From Deltaproteobacteria bacterium (lineage in GTDB: Bacteria; Desulfobacterota; Syntrophia; Syntrophales; UBA2192), in assembly GCA_026388445.1 (NCBI GenBank), contig JAPLJU010000012.1:1-8780 (forward strand): 8,780 nucleotides of DNA, read 5' to 3'. The position numbers and the translations under genes are program-made. How positions within the stretch are numbered: position 1 is the stretch's first letter; each line of letters opens with the position of its first letter. The notes under the pieces are model-generated. The model saw nothing but the letters and a program-made list of their open reading frames with translations. It made no database searches and was not told the DNA's origin. Shown one piece after another: positions 1 to 5,836 of the stretch.

Positions 1-2
1 GC

Positions 3-311
3 CCGGCGCCTGCAGCGAAGCCCGGCCCCGCCACGGTTGCGCGCCCATCAACGCAAGCCAAACCGGCCCAAACCATCTCACGGCCTGCACCCGCAAACAC
101 TATCTATGGGGTTGATCAGGGAAGCAAGACCCGCGTGGAAAGTGCCCGGGGACGCGACAGCCTCTCCTCTTCCAAGGGGAAAGGGAATGGCTCGTCGAAA
201 CCACCCGGCGTGTCAAAGCCCGCCCCGGCAAAAAAGACTGCGCCTGCACAAAAGACTGTGCCTGCACAGGGAGGCGTGAAGCAGGAAGGAGGCGGCCCCG
301 GTCGCAAGTAG
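3..311 (+). CDS. C-terminal part of a probable DUF3300 family protein (5' end outside window)
   Basis: An open frame enters from the left edge and stops at TAG 309-311, giving 102 visible residues. The segment is low-complexity, rich in Pro, Ala, Lys, Gly and Ser, with no hydrophobic stretch. A less repetitive core at visible residues 34-55 (IYGVDQGSKTRVESARGRDS) resembles the Gly/Arg/Ser motif I recall near the end of DUF3300 proteins. Visible residues 77-89 hold a tandem KT(A/V)PAQ repeat. The next gene is a DUF2950 protein 63 bases downstream, and DUF3300 and DUF2950 genes are often adjacent, which supports the assignment. DUF3300 proteins are usually predicted to be exported; their function is unknown. 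The conserved domain lies outside the window, so the family call rests on the tail and the neighbour. Another frame is open over 37-279, but it lacks such composition and ends earlier. Confidence 0.6.
   Translation, partial: PAPAAKPGPATVARPSTQAKPAQTISRPAPANTIYGVDQGSKTRVESARGRDSLSSSKGKGNGSSKPPGVSKPAPAKKTAPAQKTVPAQGGVKQEGGGPGRK
234..269 (+). repeat. Two tandem 18-base units in the tail of the first gene
   Basis: Units 234-251 and 252-269 read AAGACTGCGCCTGCACAA and AAGACTGTGCCTGCACAG, identical at 16 of 18 positions. They encode KTAPAQ and KTVPAQ in frame. The repeat is probably a slippage-prone expansion in a disordered linker; copy number may differ between strains. Confidence 0.8.
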
Positions 312-374
312 AGAAACGACAGGGAATAGTCGATCGATCATAATTGTAAATGCGCTCATCGATGGAGGACCGAC

Positions 375-1337
375 ATGGTTTCAGACTGGAGTCACGATAA
401 AAAAGGATCAGCATACCGGATTGTCCTGATCGGTATGCTTGCTGTCCTGCTCGCTATAACGGGCGCCGAGGGAATGGCCCAGGCGGCCGCACTAAAGCAG
501 AAGACCTTCAAGTCACCCGATGCGACAGTGAAAGCCCTGATGGATGCCACCAGGGCAAATGACGTCAAGGCGCTCGAGGCCCTCTTCGGACCGGACTCGA
601 AAGACCTCATTGCCTCGGGGGACGAGGTGGACGACACGAGGGGCCGGGAAATGTTTGTGAAGGCCTATGGTGAGGCACACCGCCTGGAGAAGGCTGGAGA
701 CAACAAAAGGATTCTATATGTCGGCAAGAACGACTGGCCCATGCCGGTCCCGATCGTGAAGACCGGAAAGCGGTGGCACTTCCAGACGGAAGAAGGCCGG
801 CAGGAAATCCTCAACCGCCGGATCGGAAAGAATGAGATCGGCGCGATCCAGACCTGTCTGGCCATCGTGGATGCCGAGAAGGAGTATGCCGTACTGGACC
901 GCGATACCGATCGGCTCTTGGAATACGCCCAGAAGTTCGAGAGCGAGCAGGGGAAAAAGGACGGCCTGTACTGGGAAGCGGCCCCGGGTGAGCCCCTGAG
1001 CCCGCTGGGGCCCCTCGTTGCCCGCGCGACAACTGAAGGATACCGGGAGGCCGAACAGCTGTCCCCCTATCACGGTTACTTTTTCAGGATCATCACGGCC
1101 CAGGGGGAGAATGCTAATGGGGGTGCCTACAGTTACATTGTGAACGGGAGTATGATCGGCGGATTCGCCATCGTGGCCTATCCGGCCCTGTACCGATCCT
1201 CCGGCGTCAAGACCTTCATCGTGAACCACGCGGGTGTCGTTTACGAGAAGGACCTCGGGCCAGAGACAGCGCAACTCGCGGTGGCCATCACCGTCTTCGA
1301 TCCGGACAAGTCATGGAAGAAGGTGGAAGCGCAGTAG
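375..1337 (+). CDS. DUF2950 family exported protein
   Basis: This 320-residue protein matches the DUF2950 family along its length. Recognisable blocks are QKTFKSPDATVKALMDATRA (residues 42-61), a central stretch with GKNDWPMPVPIVK and EILNRRIGKNE, then DGLYWEAAPGEPLSPLGPLV, PYHGYFFRIITAQG, GGAYSYIVNGSMIGGFAIVAYP and the C-terminal FIVNHAGVVYEKDLGP. The N-terminus has basic residues (K9, K10, R15), a hydrophobic core at about 16-31 and an Ala-rich AQA site near residue 37, so export to the periplasm by the general secretory route is likely. The ATG at 375 is preceded by GGAGG at 364-368. It follows the probable DUF3300 gene by 63 bases and the two are likely co-transcribed. An intrinsic terminator follows 26 bases after the stop. 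The biochemical role of the family is not known to me. Family call is firm; function is open. Confidence 0.9.
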   Translation: MVSDWSHDKKGSAYRIVLIGMLAVLLAITGAEGMAQAAALKQKTFKSPDATVKALMDATRANDVKALEALFGPDSKDLIASGDEVDDTRGREMFVKAYGEAHRLEKAGDNKRILYVGKNDWPMPVPIVKTGKRWHFQTEEGRQEILNRRIGKNEIGAIQTCLAIVDAEKEYAVLDRDTDRLLEYAQKFESEQGKKDGLYWEAAPGEPLSPLGPLVARATTEGYREAEQLSPYHGYFFRIITAQGENANGGAYSYIVNGSMIGGFAIVAYPALYRSSGVKTFIVNHAGVVYEKDLGPETAQLAVAITVFDPDKSWKKVEAQ

Positions 1338-1363
1338 GGGCAGGGTATGGCACCCTTCGTCTT

Positions 1364-1399
1364 AAAAGGCCGTCCTTATCCAGGGGGCGGCCTTTTGTT
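1364..1399 (+). terminator. Intrinsic terminator after the DUF2950 gene
   Basis: AAAAGGCCGTCC (1364-1375) pairs with GGGCGGCCTTTT (1385-1396), twelve pairs including one T-G wobble, around a nine-base loop. TTTTGTT follows. The A-run on the 5' side means it could also work on the opposite strand. It separates the DUF3300/DUF2950 unit from the noncoding region to the right. Confidence 0.85.
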
Positions 1400-1524
1400 G
1401 TGCTTAAACGGGCAAGAGTGAAGGGGAATTCAAGAAAACACCGGTATTTGGCGGGAATATGGGATCACGACTTATATTTCAGCATATTTCTAAGCGATAA
1501 AAAAAGTAAGCTTTGAGGTATCGG

Positions 1525-1650
1525 GGCAGGTTTTGATCATTTGATATTTCCTGGCGTGAAATATTAGCCTCTCCCCTTTATCCGCGAACGAGAAAGATCA
1601 AGTTGAGAAGATAGCCGCTTAAAACCCTGCCGGCAGTCCGGGGACCTGCC
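1525..1650 (+). promoter_or_regulatory. Candidate cobalamin-riboswitch-like element with B12 box (degenerate core)
   Basis: Bases 1635-1650 read AGTCCGGGGACCTGCC and match the cobalamin riboswitch B12 box, AGYCAGGAGACCTGCC, at 14 of 16 positions. GGCAGGT at 1525-1531 is perfectly complementary to ACCTGCC at 1644-1650, as expected for the closing P1 stem. Inside, ATATTTC (1544-1550) and GAAATAT (1558-1564) form a perfect 7-pair hairpin whose loop holds TGGCGT, at the place where GGTG-GAA is usually found. CCGCGAACGAGAAAG (1582-1596) loosely recalls the CCCGCAACGGTAAG block. The usual GCCACTG and GGGAAGG blocks are weak or absent and the element is short, 126 bases against roughly 200. It may be a reduced aptamer, a decayed one, or a chance B12-box match. 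No B12-linked gene is in sight and a terminator lies about 210 bases downstream. Confidence 0.4.
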
Positions 1651-1748
1651 ACTGTTAAATCAAGTTTCGTTCAGGATTGATAAAGCTCTACCGAGTTTAT
1701 ACCGCGGGTGCAGTGACTGAAACAGTCTGCACATATCCTGGAAGCGGC
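1614..1748 (+). ncRNA. Predicted multi-hairpin structured RNA, family unknown
   Basis: By eye this segment folds into a closed, branched structure. GCCGCTT (1614-1620) pairs perfectly with AAGCGGC (1742-1748). Inside are a local hairpin GGCAGTC/GACCTGCC (1632-1638 with 1643-1650, one bulged C) and a stem CAGGAT/ATCCTG (1672-1677 with 1735-1740). That stem encloses two hairpins: ATAAA-CTC/GAG-TTTAT (1680-1700, loop TACC, one bulged G) and GTGCA-GACTG/CAGTC-TGCAC (1708-1732, two-base bulge, loop AAA). The last is a three-way junction. I recognise no known RNA family; a hammerhead core, tRNA, 6S, SRP and glycine or TPP aptamers do not fit. It overlaps the B12-box element and cannot form together with it in full. 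No reading frame of note crosses it. Confidence 0.45.
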
Positions 1749-1862
1749 ACTCTTTTGAATACATGTTTTGTCTTTGGTCGCATCGCCGGTGAAAAATGTG
1801 GCTGCTGAAAAGCCTTTGAAGTAGAAAAAAGGGTTTGAAATTAGATTCACAGGAAGGCGTAA

Positions 1863-1895
1863 AAAGGCAGGGCCAAAAATGGCCCTTCCTTTCTT
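1863..1895 (+). terminator. Intrinsic terminator ending the noncoding unit
   Basis: AAAGG (1863-1867) pairs with CCTTT (1888-1892) and AGGGCCA (1869-1875) with TGGCCCT (1880-1886), interrupted by one C-T mismatch, around an AAAA loop. The 3' side continues T-rich (CTTGTTGCCTT). No protein gene lies between the previous terminator at 1364 and this one, so it most likely ends a noncoding or regulatory transcript. On the minus strand the same hairpin is followed by TTTTT, so it may act in both directions. Confidence 0.75.
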
Positions 1896-1900
1896 GTTGC

Positions 1901-2097
1901 CTTAACCATGTTCTCGTTGCTGGTATTTAATCAACTGAAATCACTCATATCTTCATTTTACGCCATTGCTGATTCACACCATCACCAGTCATTTATAGAT
2001 AAGCCCTAATGCCGATGATGCCCTTCCACATAAAATGTCCCGAAATGTTTTATCTCATTGTTATCACGAATAAAACTCTCTACAGCGTACCCTGAAT
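1901..2097. other. AT-rich intergenic stretch with no gene seen
   Basis: All six frames are broken into short pieces without a ribosome site, and I see no tRNA or other recognisable RNA. The one item of note is an imperfect inverted repeat at 2030-2053. Base composition is clearly more AT-rich than in the flanking genes, as expected for the upstream region of a regulated operon. Confidence 0.6.
2030..2053. repeat. Short AT-rich inverted repeat
   Basis: ATAAAATGT (2030-2038) can pair with AATGTTTTAT (2045-2053 used) through six A-T pairs, two G-T wobbles and one further A-T pair, around the loop CCCGAA. It lies about 75 bases upstream of the operon's -35 box. It could be a weak hairpin or a distal protein-binding site; the symmetry is modest and may be chance. 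Confidence 0.3.
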
Positions 2098-2098
2098 T

Positions 2099-2129
2099 AA
2101 AAAAAATATTCGGTTTGAAAAAAAATATT
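2099..2129 (+). repeat. Repeated A-tract, UP-element-like
   Basis: AAAAAAAATATT occurs twice, at 2099-2110 and 2118-2129, offset by 19 bases. The second copy runs straight into the TTGACA box. Phased A-tracts directly upstream of a -35 box are typical of UP elements bound by the RNA polymerase alpha subunit, or of intrinsically curved promoter DNA. Confidence 0.5.
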
Positions 2130-2157
2130 GACAGACTCAAAATACTTTAGTTAGTAA
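2128..2157 (+). promoter_or_regulatory. Candidate sigma-70 type promoter of the beta-oxidation operon
   Basis: A perfect TTGACA lies at 2128-2133. Eighteen bases downstream the sequence reads TAGTAA (2152-2157), a weak match to TATAAT. Better hexamers such as TACTAT (2162-2167) lie too far away for normal spacing. A strong -35, upstream A-tracts and a weak -10 embedded in a palindrome suggest a repressible promoter. The operon's first start codon is about 120 bases downstream. The -10 assignment is uncertain. Confidence 0.5.
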
Positions 2158-2166
2158 GTGTTACTA
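2152..2166. promoter_or_regulatory. Palindromic operator candidate overlapping the promoter
   Basis: TAGTAA (2152-2157), spacer GTG, TTACTA (2161-2166) is a perfect 6+3+6 inverted repeat where the -10 region should lie. Short AT-rich palindromes overlapping promoters of acyl-CoA catabolic operons are commonly targets of TetR-family, fatty-acyl-CoA-responsive repressors. The regulator is not encoded in this window, so its identity is inference. Confidence 0.5.
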
Positions 2167-2264
2167 TACACTCTCATCACATCAGACCTTTGTCAGTTCC
2201 CGCATTAACGTTCTTTGTTAATCGAGTGACCGGCCTTCCATTACAGACGTAGCTAACCCCGCCT

Positions 2265-2272
2265 TAAGGAGG
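2265..2272 (+). promoter_or_regulatory. Strong ribosome binding site of the acyl-CoA dehydrogenase gene
   Basis: TAAGGAGG is a near-perfect anti-16S match, five bases before the ATG at 2278. It fixes this start and shows the noncoding region to the left is not part of the protein. Confidence 0.85.
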
Positions 2273-2277
2273 ACACT

Positions 2278-3417
2278 ATGGAACGAACACTGTTCAAAGA
2301 AGAGCACATCATTTTCCGTGATTCCCTTAAAAAGTTTCTAGATAAGGAGATATCACCTCAATTCGAGCAATGGGAAAAAGATGGAATTGTCCCGAGGGAG
2401 GCATGGCGCAAGATGGGCGAAAATGGATTTTTGTGCCCCTGGCTCGAGGGAAAATATGGTGGACCCGGTGCCGATTTTCTATACTCCGTTGCTATCTGCG
2501 AGGAACTCTTCTATCGAGGGATCACCGGTCTCGTAGCCCCCCTCCACAGTGACATCATTGTCCCCTATATTCACAGTTTCGGAAGTGAAGAGCAAAAGAT
2601 GAAGTGGCTCCCCGGCTGTGCATCCGGCTCAACCCTGACGGCAATCGCCATGACGGAACCGAATACGGGTTCCGACCTGGCAGCCATTCGGACAACGGCG
2701 ATTCGCGACGGTGATCATTACGTTGTGAATGGCCAGAAAACATTCATCTCCATCGGTATTCTTTCCGATCTCGTCATCGTCGTAGCGAAAACAGACACCA
2801 AAGCCGGTTACAAGGGAATAAGCCTTGTATGTGTCGAAGCGGGAACTCCCGGTTTCAGTCGCGGGAGACACCTGGAAAAGATGGGATGGCACAGTCAGGA
2901 CACCGCTGAGCTTGTTTTTGAGGATTGCCGTGTCCCCGTCTCAAATCTCCTGGGGGTTGAGGGGAAAGGCTTTTATTATCTTATGCAGAAACTGCAGCAG
3001 GAGAGGCTAGTTGCGAGCATGATGGCCCAGTCCATGGCTGAGGCCATGCTCGACATGACGGTCAAGTACTGCAAAGAAAGGATGATTTTTGGAAGTCCCG
3101 TAAGCTCCTTTCAACACAACACCTTCAAAATCGTGGAGATGGCGACAGAGATTGAACTGGGACGGACCTTTATAGATTCTCTTATTGTCGACCACATGGC
3201 GGGAAAAGACATCACGAAGAAAGTATCCATGGCTAAGGCCTGGATCCCGGAGCTGGCTAATCGTGTGGCCTATCACTGTGTCCAGCTCCATGGAGGCTAC
3301 GGCTACATGGAAGAATATCCCATCTGCCGCTTTGCCAGGGATGCCCGTGTGATTTCGATTTTCGCGGGAACAACCGAGGTGATGAAGGTCATCATCGGTC
3401 GGATGATGGGCTTGTGA
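2278..3417 (+). CDS. Acyl-CoA dehydrogenase (long-chain / isovaleryl-type catalytic layout)
   Basis: This 379-residue flavoprotein would oxidise an acyl-CoA to the trans-2-enoyl-CoA with FAD, passing electrons to an electron-transfer flavoprotein in the cytoplasm. Length and block order fit a complete family member: an N-terminal helical domain, MTEPNTGSD (125-133) of the flavin-binding middle domain, FGSPVSSFQ (271-279), QLHGGYGYMEEYP (336-348) and IFAGTTEVMKVIIGR (361-375). The usual catalytic Glu of medium-chain enzymes, in the YEGT position, is Ala363 here. QQERL at 240-244 supplies Glu242 at the site used by long-chain and isovaleryl-CoA dehydrogenases, so that residue is the likely base. 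It is the first gene of the operon, with a strong ribosome site and the promoter/operator region upstream; the CoA-transferase follows after 95 bases. Substrate is not readable from sequence. Confidence 0.93.
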   Translation: MERTLFKEEHIIFRDSLKKFLDKEISPQFEQWEKDGIVPREAWRKMGENGFLCPWLEGKYGGPGADFLYSVAICEELFYRGITGLVAPLHSDIIVPYIHSFGSEEQKMKWLPGCASGSTLTAIAMTEPNTGSDLAAIRTTAIRDGDHYVVNGQKTFISIGILSDLVIVVAKTDTKAGYKGISLVCVEAGTPGFSRGRHLEKMGWHSQDTAELVFEDCRVPVSNLLGVEGKGFYYLMQKLQQERLVASMMAQSMAEAMLDMTVKYCKERMIFGSPVSSFQHNTFKIVEMATEIELGRTFIDSLIVDHMAGKDITKKVSMAKAWIPELANRVAYHCVQLHGGYGYMEEYPICRFARDARVISIFAGTTEVMKVIIGRMMGL

Positions 3418-3512
3418 AATGGCAATGGGAATGACGGAAGTAGCGGAGAAGATTGTTTTGCTGTTCGCAGGGGTTTAAGCATAAACACTCATTAAAGGAA
3501 AAGGAGGAACGT

Positions 3513-4775
3513 ATGAGAACTTACATGACATGGCAGGATGAGTATAAAAGCAAACTCGTAACGGCGGAAGAGGCTGTGAAGAAGGTCAACTCCGGAGATG
3601 TGGTGGGTTTTGGATTGGCACTGGGCGCCCCCACCGCACATCTTGTGGATGCCCTCCTGAACAGGGCCGGAGAGCTGAAGGGGGTCAGGATCATCGATGC
3701 CGTTCCGGTCCGCATGATGAAACTCTACGACGTTGAGCTCATGAAAAGCATCAAAGATTCGTTCACCTACAGCTCGCTGCTCTTCAATGCCGCGAACCGC
3801 GGATTGGCAAGAGCGGGACTCGTGGATTATCAGACCGTCAACAGCTCCGACTCCGGTGCGAGAATGGGGAGGATCTGCAATGTCGCCATGGTTTGTGTCT
3901 GCCCACCGGAAGCGGGCATGGTCAATCTAGGACTGACGAACTTCTTCTCACCCGAGATGATCCGGGGGGCGGATATTGTAATTGCGGAAGTCAACGATCA
4001 AATGCCCGTCGTTTACGGGGAAAACTGGATGCCTCTGTCGGATTTTGACTATTTCGTGGAGCACTCAAGCCCCATTATCGAGTTCAAGAGAAAAGGGGAG
4101 CCTACGGAGATCGAGTCTGCGATTGCACAGCATGTGGCCTCGTATATCCGGGACGGGGATTGCATCCAGATGGGGGTCGGGACGCTGCCTGAGGCCCTTA
4201 TCCGGCTACTCCGGGACAAAGGGAAGAAGGACCTGGGCGTGCATACGGAAATGTTTCCCATGGGACTGCCGCAACTGGTGAAGGAGGGGATCGTCACCAA
4301 CAAGCTGAAAAAAATCCATACGGGTAAAACCTGTGCAAGCTTCTGCATGGGCGACCACGACATGTACGAGTTCGTCACCCGGAACCCTGACTGCGTCTTC
4401 TACCCGACTTCCTATGTCAACGCTCCCTATCTCCTTCGGGAGATTGACAACCTCGTGGCCATCAACATGGATTTGGAGGTCGATTTCATGGGCCACCTGA
4501 ACTCCGAGCGAGTGGACTATCGCCTTGTTGGGGCCGCAGGAGGCCAGTTGGACTTCGTCATCGGTGCGGCCTGGTCCAGGGGCGGCAGGGCCTTCAATGT
4601 TCTCCCCTCTACGAGAAAGCTGAAAAACGGCCAGGTGGTATCGACCATCGTGTCCCGCTTATCTCCCGGCGCTCATGTGATCGTTCCCCACATGTACACC
4701 CAGTATGTAGTCACCGAGTACGGGGTAGCGGATCTCTTTTACAAGTCGATGCGCGGGCAAGGAAATTGCGGCTGA
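3513..4775 (+). CDS. Acetyl-CoA hydrolase/transferase family CoA-transferase, C-terminally truncated
   Basis: The product (420 residues) belongs to the family of 4-hydroxybutyrate, butyrate:acetate and succinate:acetate CoA-transferases, which move CoA from an acyl-CoA donor to a free acid. Visible blocks are GVGTLPEA (221-228), LGVHTEMF (241-248) with Glu246 as the probable glutamyl-CoA nucleophile, GAAGGQLDF (340-348) and VVTEYGVADL (399-408). The start at 3513 is chosen because AAGGAGG lies at 3501-3507; an in-frame ATG at 3453 has no such site. After the GVADL block the family normally continues with a GKS-RERA helix and about 25 more residues. Here the protein reads YKSMRGQGNCG and stops. 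The DNA beyond about 4752 encodes, in another frame, the tail of an acyl-CoA synthetase. The catalytic core is intact, so activity is possible but doubtful. In the operon it could activate the starting acid without ATP. Confidence 0.85.
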   Translation: MRTYMTWQDEYKSKLVTAEEAVKKVNSGDVVGFGLALGAPTAHLVDALLNRAGELKGVRIIDAVPVRMMKLYDVELMKSIKDSFTYSSLLFNAANRGLARAGLVDYQTVNSSDSGARMGRICNVAMVCVCPPEAGMVNLGLTNFFSPEMIRGADIVIAEVNDQMPVVYGENWMPLSDFDYFVEHSSPIIEFKRKGEPTEIESAIAQHVASYIRDGDCIQMGVGTLPEALIRLLRDKGKKDLGVHTEMFPMGLPQLVKEGIVTNKLKKIHTGKTCASFCMGDHDMYEFVTRNPDCVFYPTSYVNAPYLLREIDNLVAINMDLEVDFMGHLNSERVDYRLVGAAGGQLDFVIGAAWSRGGRAFNVLPSTRKLKNGQVVSTIVSRLSPGAHVIVPHMYTQYVVTEYGVADLFYKSMRGQGNCG

Positions 4776-4947
4776 GATCAGCGCCCTCAATCAAAAAATC
4801 AGCTTCTGCAAGACGCAGATCGCTTCCTACAAATGTGCCAAGAGCGTCGATTTCCTCGATGCCATACCGAAAAGCGGCGCCGGGAAGATTTTGAAACGAG
4901 AACTTCGGGAGAAATACTGGAAGGGATACGTAAGGAGAGTGGGTTAA
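4756..4947 (+). pseudogene. Headless C-terminal remnant of an acyl-CoA synthetase
   Basis: One frame relative to the CoA-transferase, from about 4756 to TAA 4945-4947, encodes roughly 63 residues typical of the end of AMP-forming acyl-CoA synthetases: GKEIAAEI, then CKTQIASYKCAKSVDFLD, then IPKSGAGKILKRELREKYW with the catalytic Lys of the GK(I/V)LKR motif, then GYVRRVG. There is no start codon, ribosome site or N-terminal domain, so it cannot be an independent enzyme. The ligase further downstream in this window ends in a different sequence (PRTPTGKVQKF), so this is not a copy of that gene but the relic of a second, FadD-like ligase. It overlaps the last codons of the CoA-transferase and marks a deletion or recombination junction. 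Confidence 0.8.
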
Positions 4948-5037
4948 CGATCGGCGTTCATGAATCCCCCTTTCGTTCTGACGAGAGAGATGCGGATTCA
5001 GCAAATATACGCAATTGAATCTAGAAAGGAGATAGAG

Positions 5038-5805
5038 ATGAAAATTAAAGATTGCAAAGCGATTGTCACCGGCGGTGCCTCCGGTCTGGGAGAGGCGTGT
5101 ATTCGAAACCTTGTAAAAGGGGGGGCAAAGGCCGTTATCCTTGATCTCGACCAGGCAAGAGGTGAAAAACTCGCCTCGGAGTTGGGAAATAGTGTCATTT
5201 TCGTGAAGACCGATGTCACAAGCGAGGAGAGCGTACAATCCGCCATTCAGAAGGCCTTAGATACTTTTGGCGGCATTAATGTGGCAATCAACTGCGCAGG
5301 CATCGGGGACCCGGGCAAGATGCTCTCGAAGAAGGGGCCCATGCCTCTCGCAACCTTCAACCGGATGGTCCAGATCAACCTAGTCGGGACCTTCAATGTG
5401 GCACGTCTTGCCGTGGCGCAGATGGTAAACAACAAACCGAGCGAAGACGGAGAAAAAGGGGTGGTTATCAACACGGCCTCCGCCGCGGCCTTCGACGGTC
5501 AGATCGGCCAGCCGGCCTATTCGGCCTCAAAGGCGGGCGTGGTCGGTATGACACTTCCCCTCGCCCGGGAATGCGCAGAATACGGAATCCGGGTGATGAC
5601 CATCGCCCCGGGGCTCTTCAACACACCGATGCTCGCCATTTTGCCGGAAGCCGCTCGTGACGCTTTGGGAAAGATGGTCCCCTTCCCTTCGAGGCTCGGA
5701 AAACCTGATGAATACGCCGGGCTTGCCATGCACATCATCGAGAATCTAATGCTCAATGGGGAGGTCATCAGGCTCGACGGGGCCATCCGAATGGCGGCGA
5801 AATAA
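5038..5805 (+). CDS. SDR-type 3-hydroxyacyl-CoA dehydrogenase (HSD17B10-like)
   Basis: This 255-residue short-chain dehydrogenase/reductase most resembles type 2 3-hydroxyacyl-CoA dehydrogenases. It would oxidise 3-hydroxyacyl-CoA to 3-ketoacyl-CoA in the cytoplasm. The cofactor loop TGGASGLG is at 11-18. Asp36 at the end of the second strand favours NAD over NADP. TDV is at 58-60, NCAG at 85-88 and Asn114 in the catalytic tetrad position. The active site is Ser148, Tyr161 and Lys165 in the YSASK block. PGLFNTPM (191-198) and the C-terminal GEVIRLDGAIRM fit the subgroup, including an insertion around 92-103 that such enzymes share. The ATG at 5038 is chosen because AAAGGAGA lies at 5025-5032; an earlier in-frame ATG at 4960 has no such site. 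The thiolase follows after 31 bases, matching the next pathway step. Confidence 0.9.
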   Translation: MKIKDCKAIVTGGASGLGEACIRNLVKGGAKAVILDLDQARGEKLASELGNSVIFVKTDVTSEESVQSAIQKALDTFGGINVAINCAGIGDPGKMLSKKGPMPLATFNRMVQINLVGTFNVARLAVAQMVNNKPSEDGEKGVVINTASAAAFDGQIGQPAYSASKAGVVGMTLPLARECAEYGIRVMTIAPGLFNTPMLAILPEAARDALGKMVPFPSRLGKPDEYAGLAMHIIENLMLNGEVIRLDGAIRMAAK

Positions 5806-5836
5806 ATTCATTTGCAGAACAAGGAGAAATACAGAA

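Noticed and set aside
714..1274. A 186-codon frame on the minus strand opposite DUF2950
   Set aside because: Antisense shadow of a well-recognised gene; no ribosome site and no recognisable motif.
1313..1516. A 67-codon frame on + overlapping the DUF2950 end
   Set aside because: It starts inside the DUF2950 gene, runs through the terminator, has no ribosome site and resembles no protein.
1672..1741. Possible hammerhead ribozyme or tRNA because of a GAAA and a three-way junction
   Set aside because: The CTGATGA core is absent and GAAA sits in a hairpin loop rather than at the junction; no T-loop or anticodon arm fits a tRNA.
1799..1822. A 7-codon ATG leader-like frame downstream of the structured RNA
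   Set aside because: No ribosome site at proper spacing and no run of codons indicating attenuation.
3419..3478. A 19-codon frame between dehydrogenase and transferase
   Set aside because: It starts two bases after the dehydrogenase stop but has no convincing ribosome site and no similarity I recognise; too short to support.
4711..5238. A 175-codon minus-strand frame across the transferase/ligase junction
   Set aside because: It covers the junction and the start of the dehydrogenase, shows no known motif and lacks a ribosome site.
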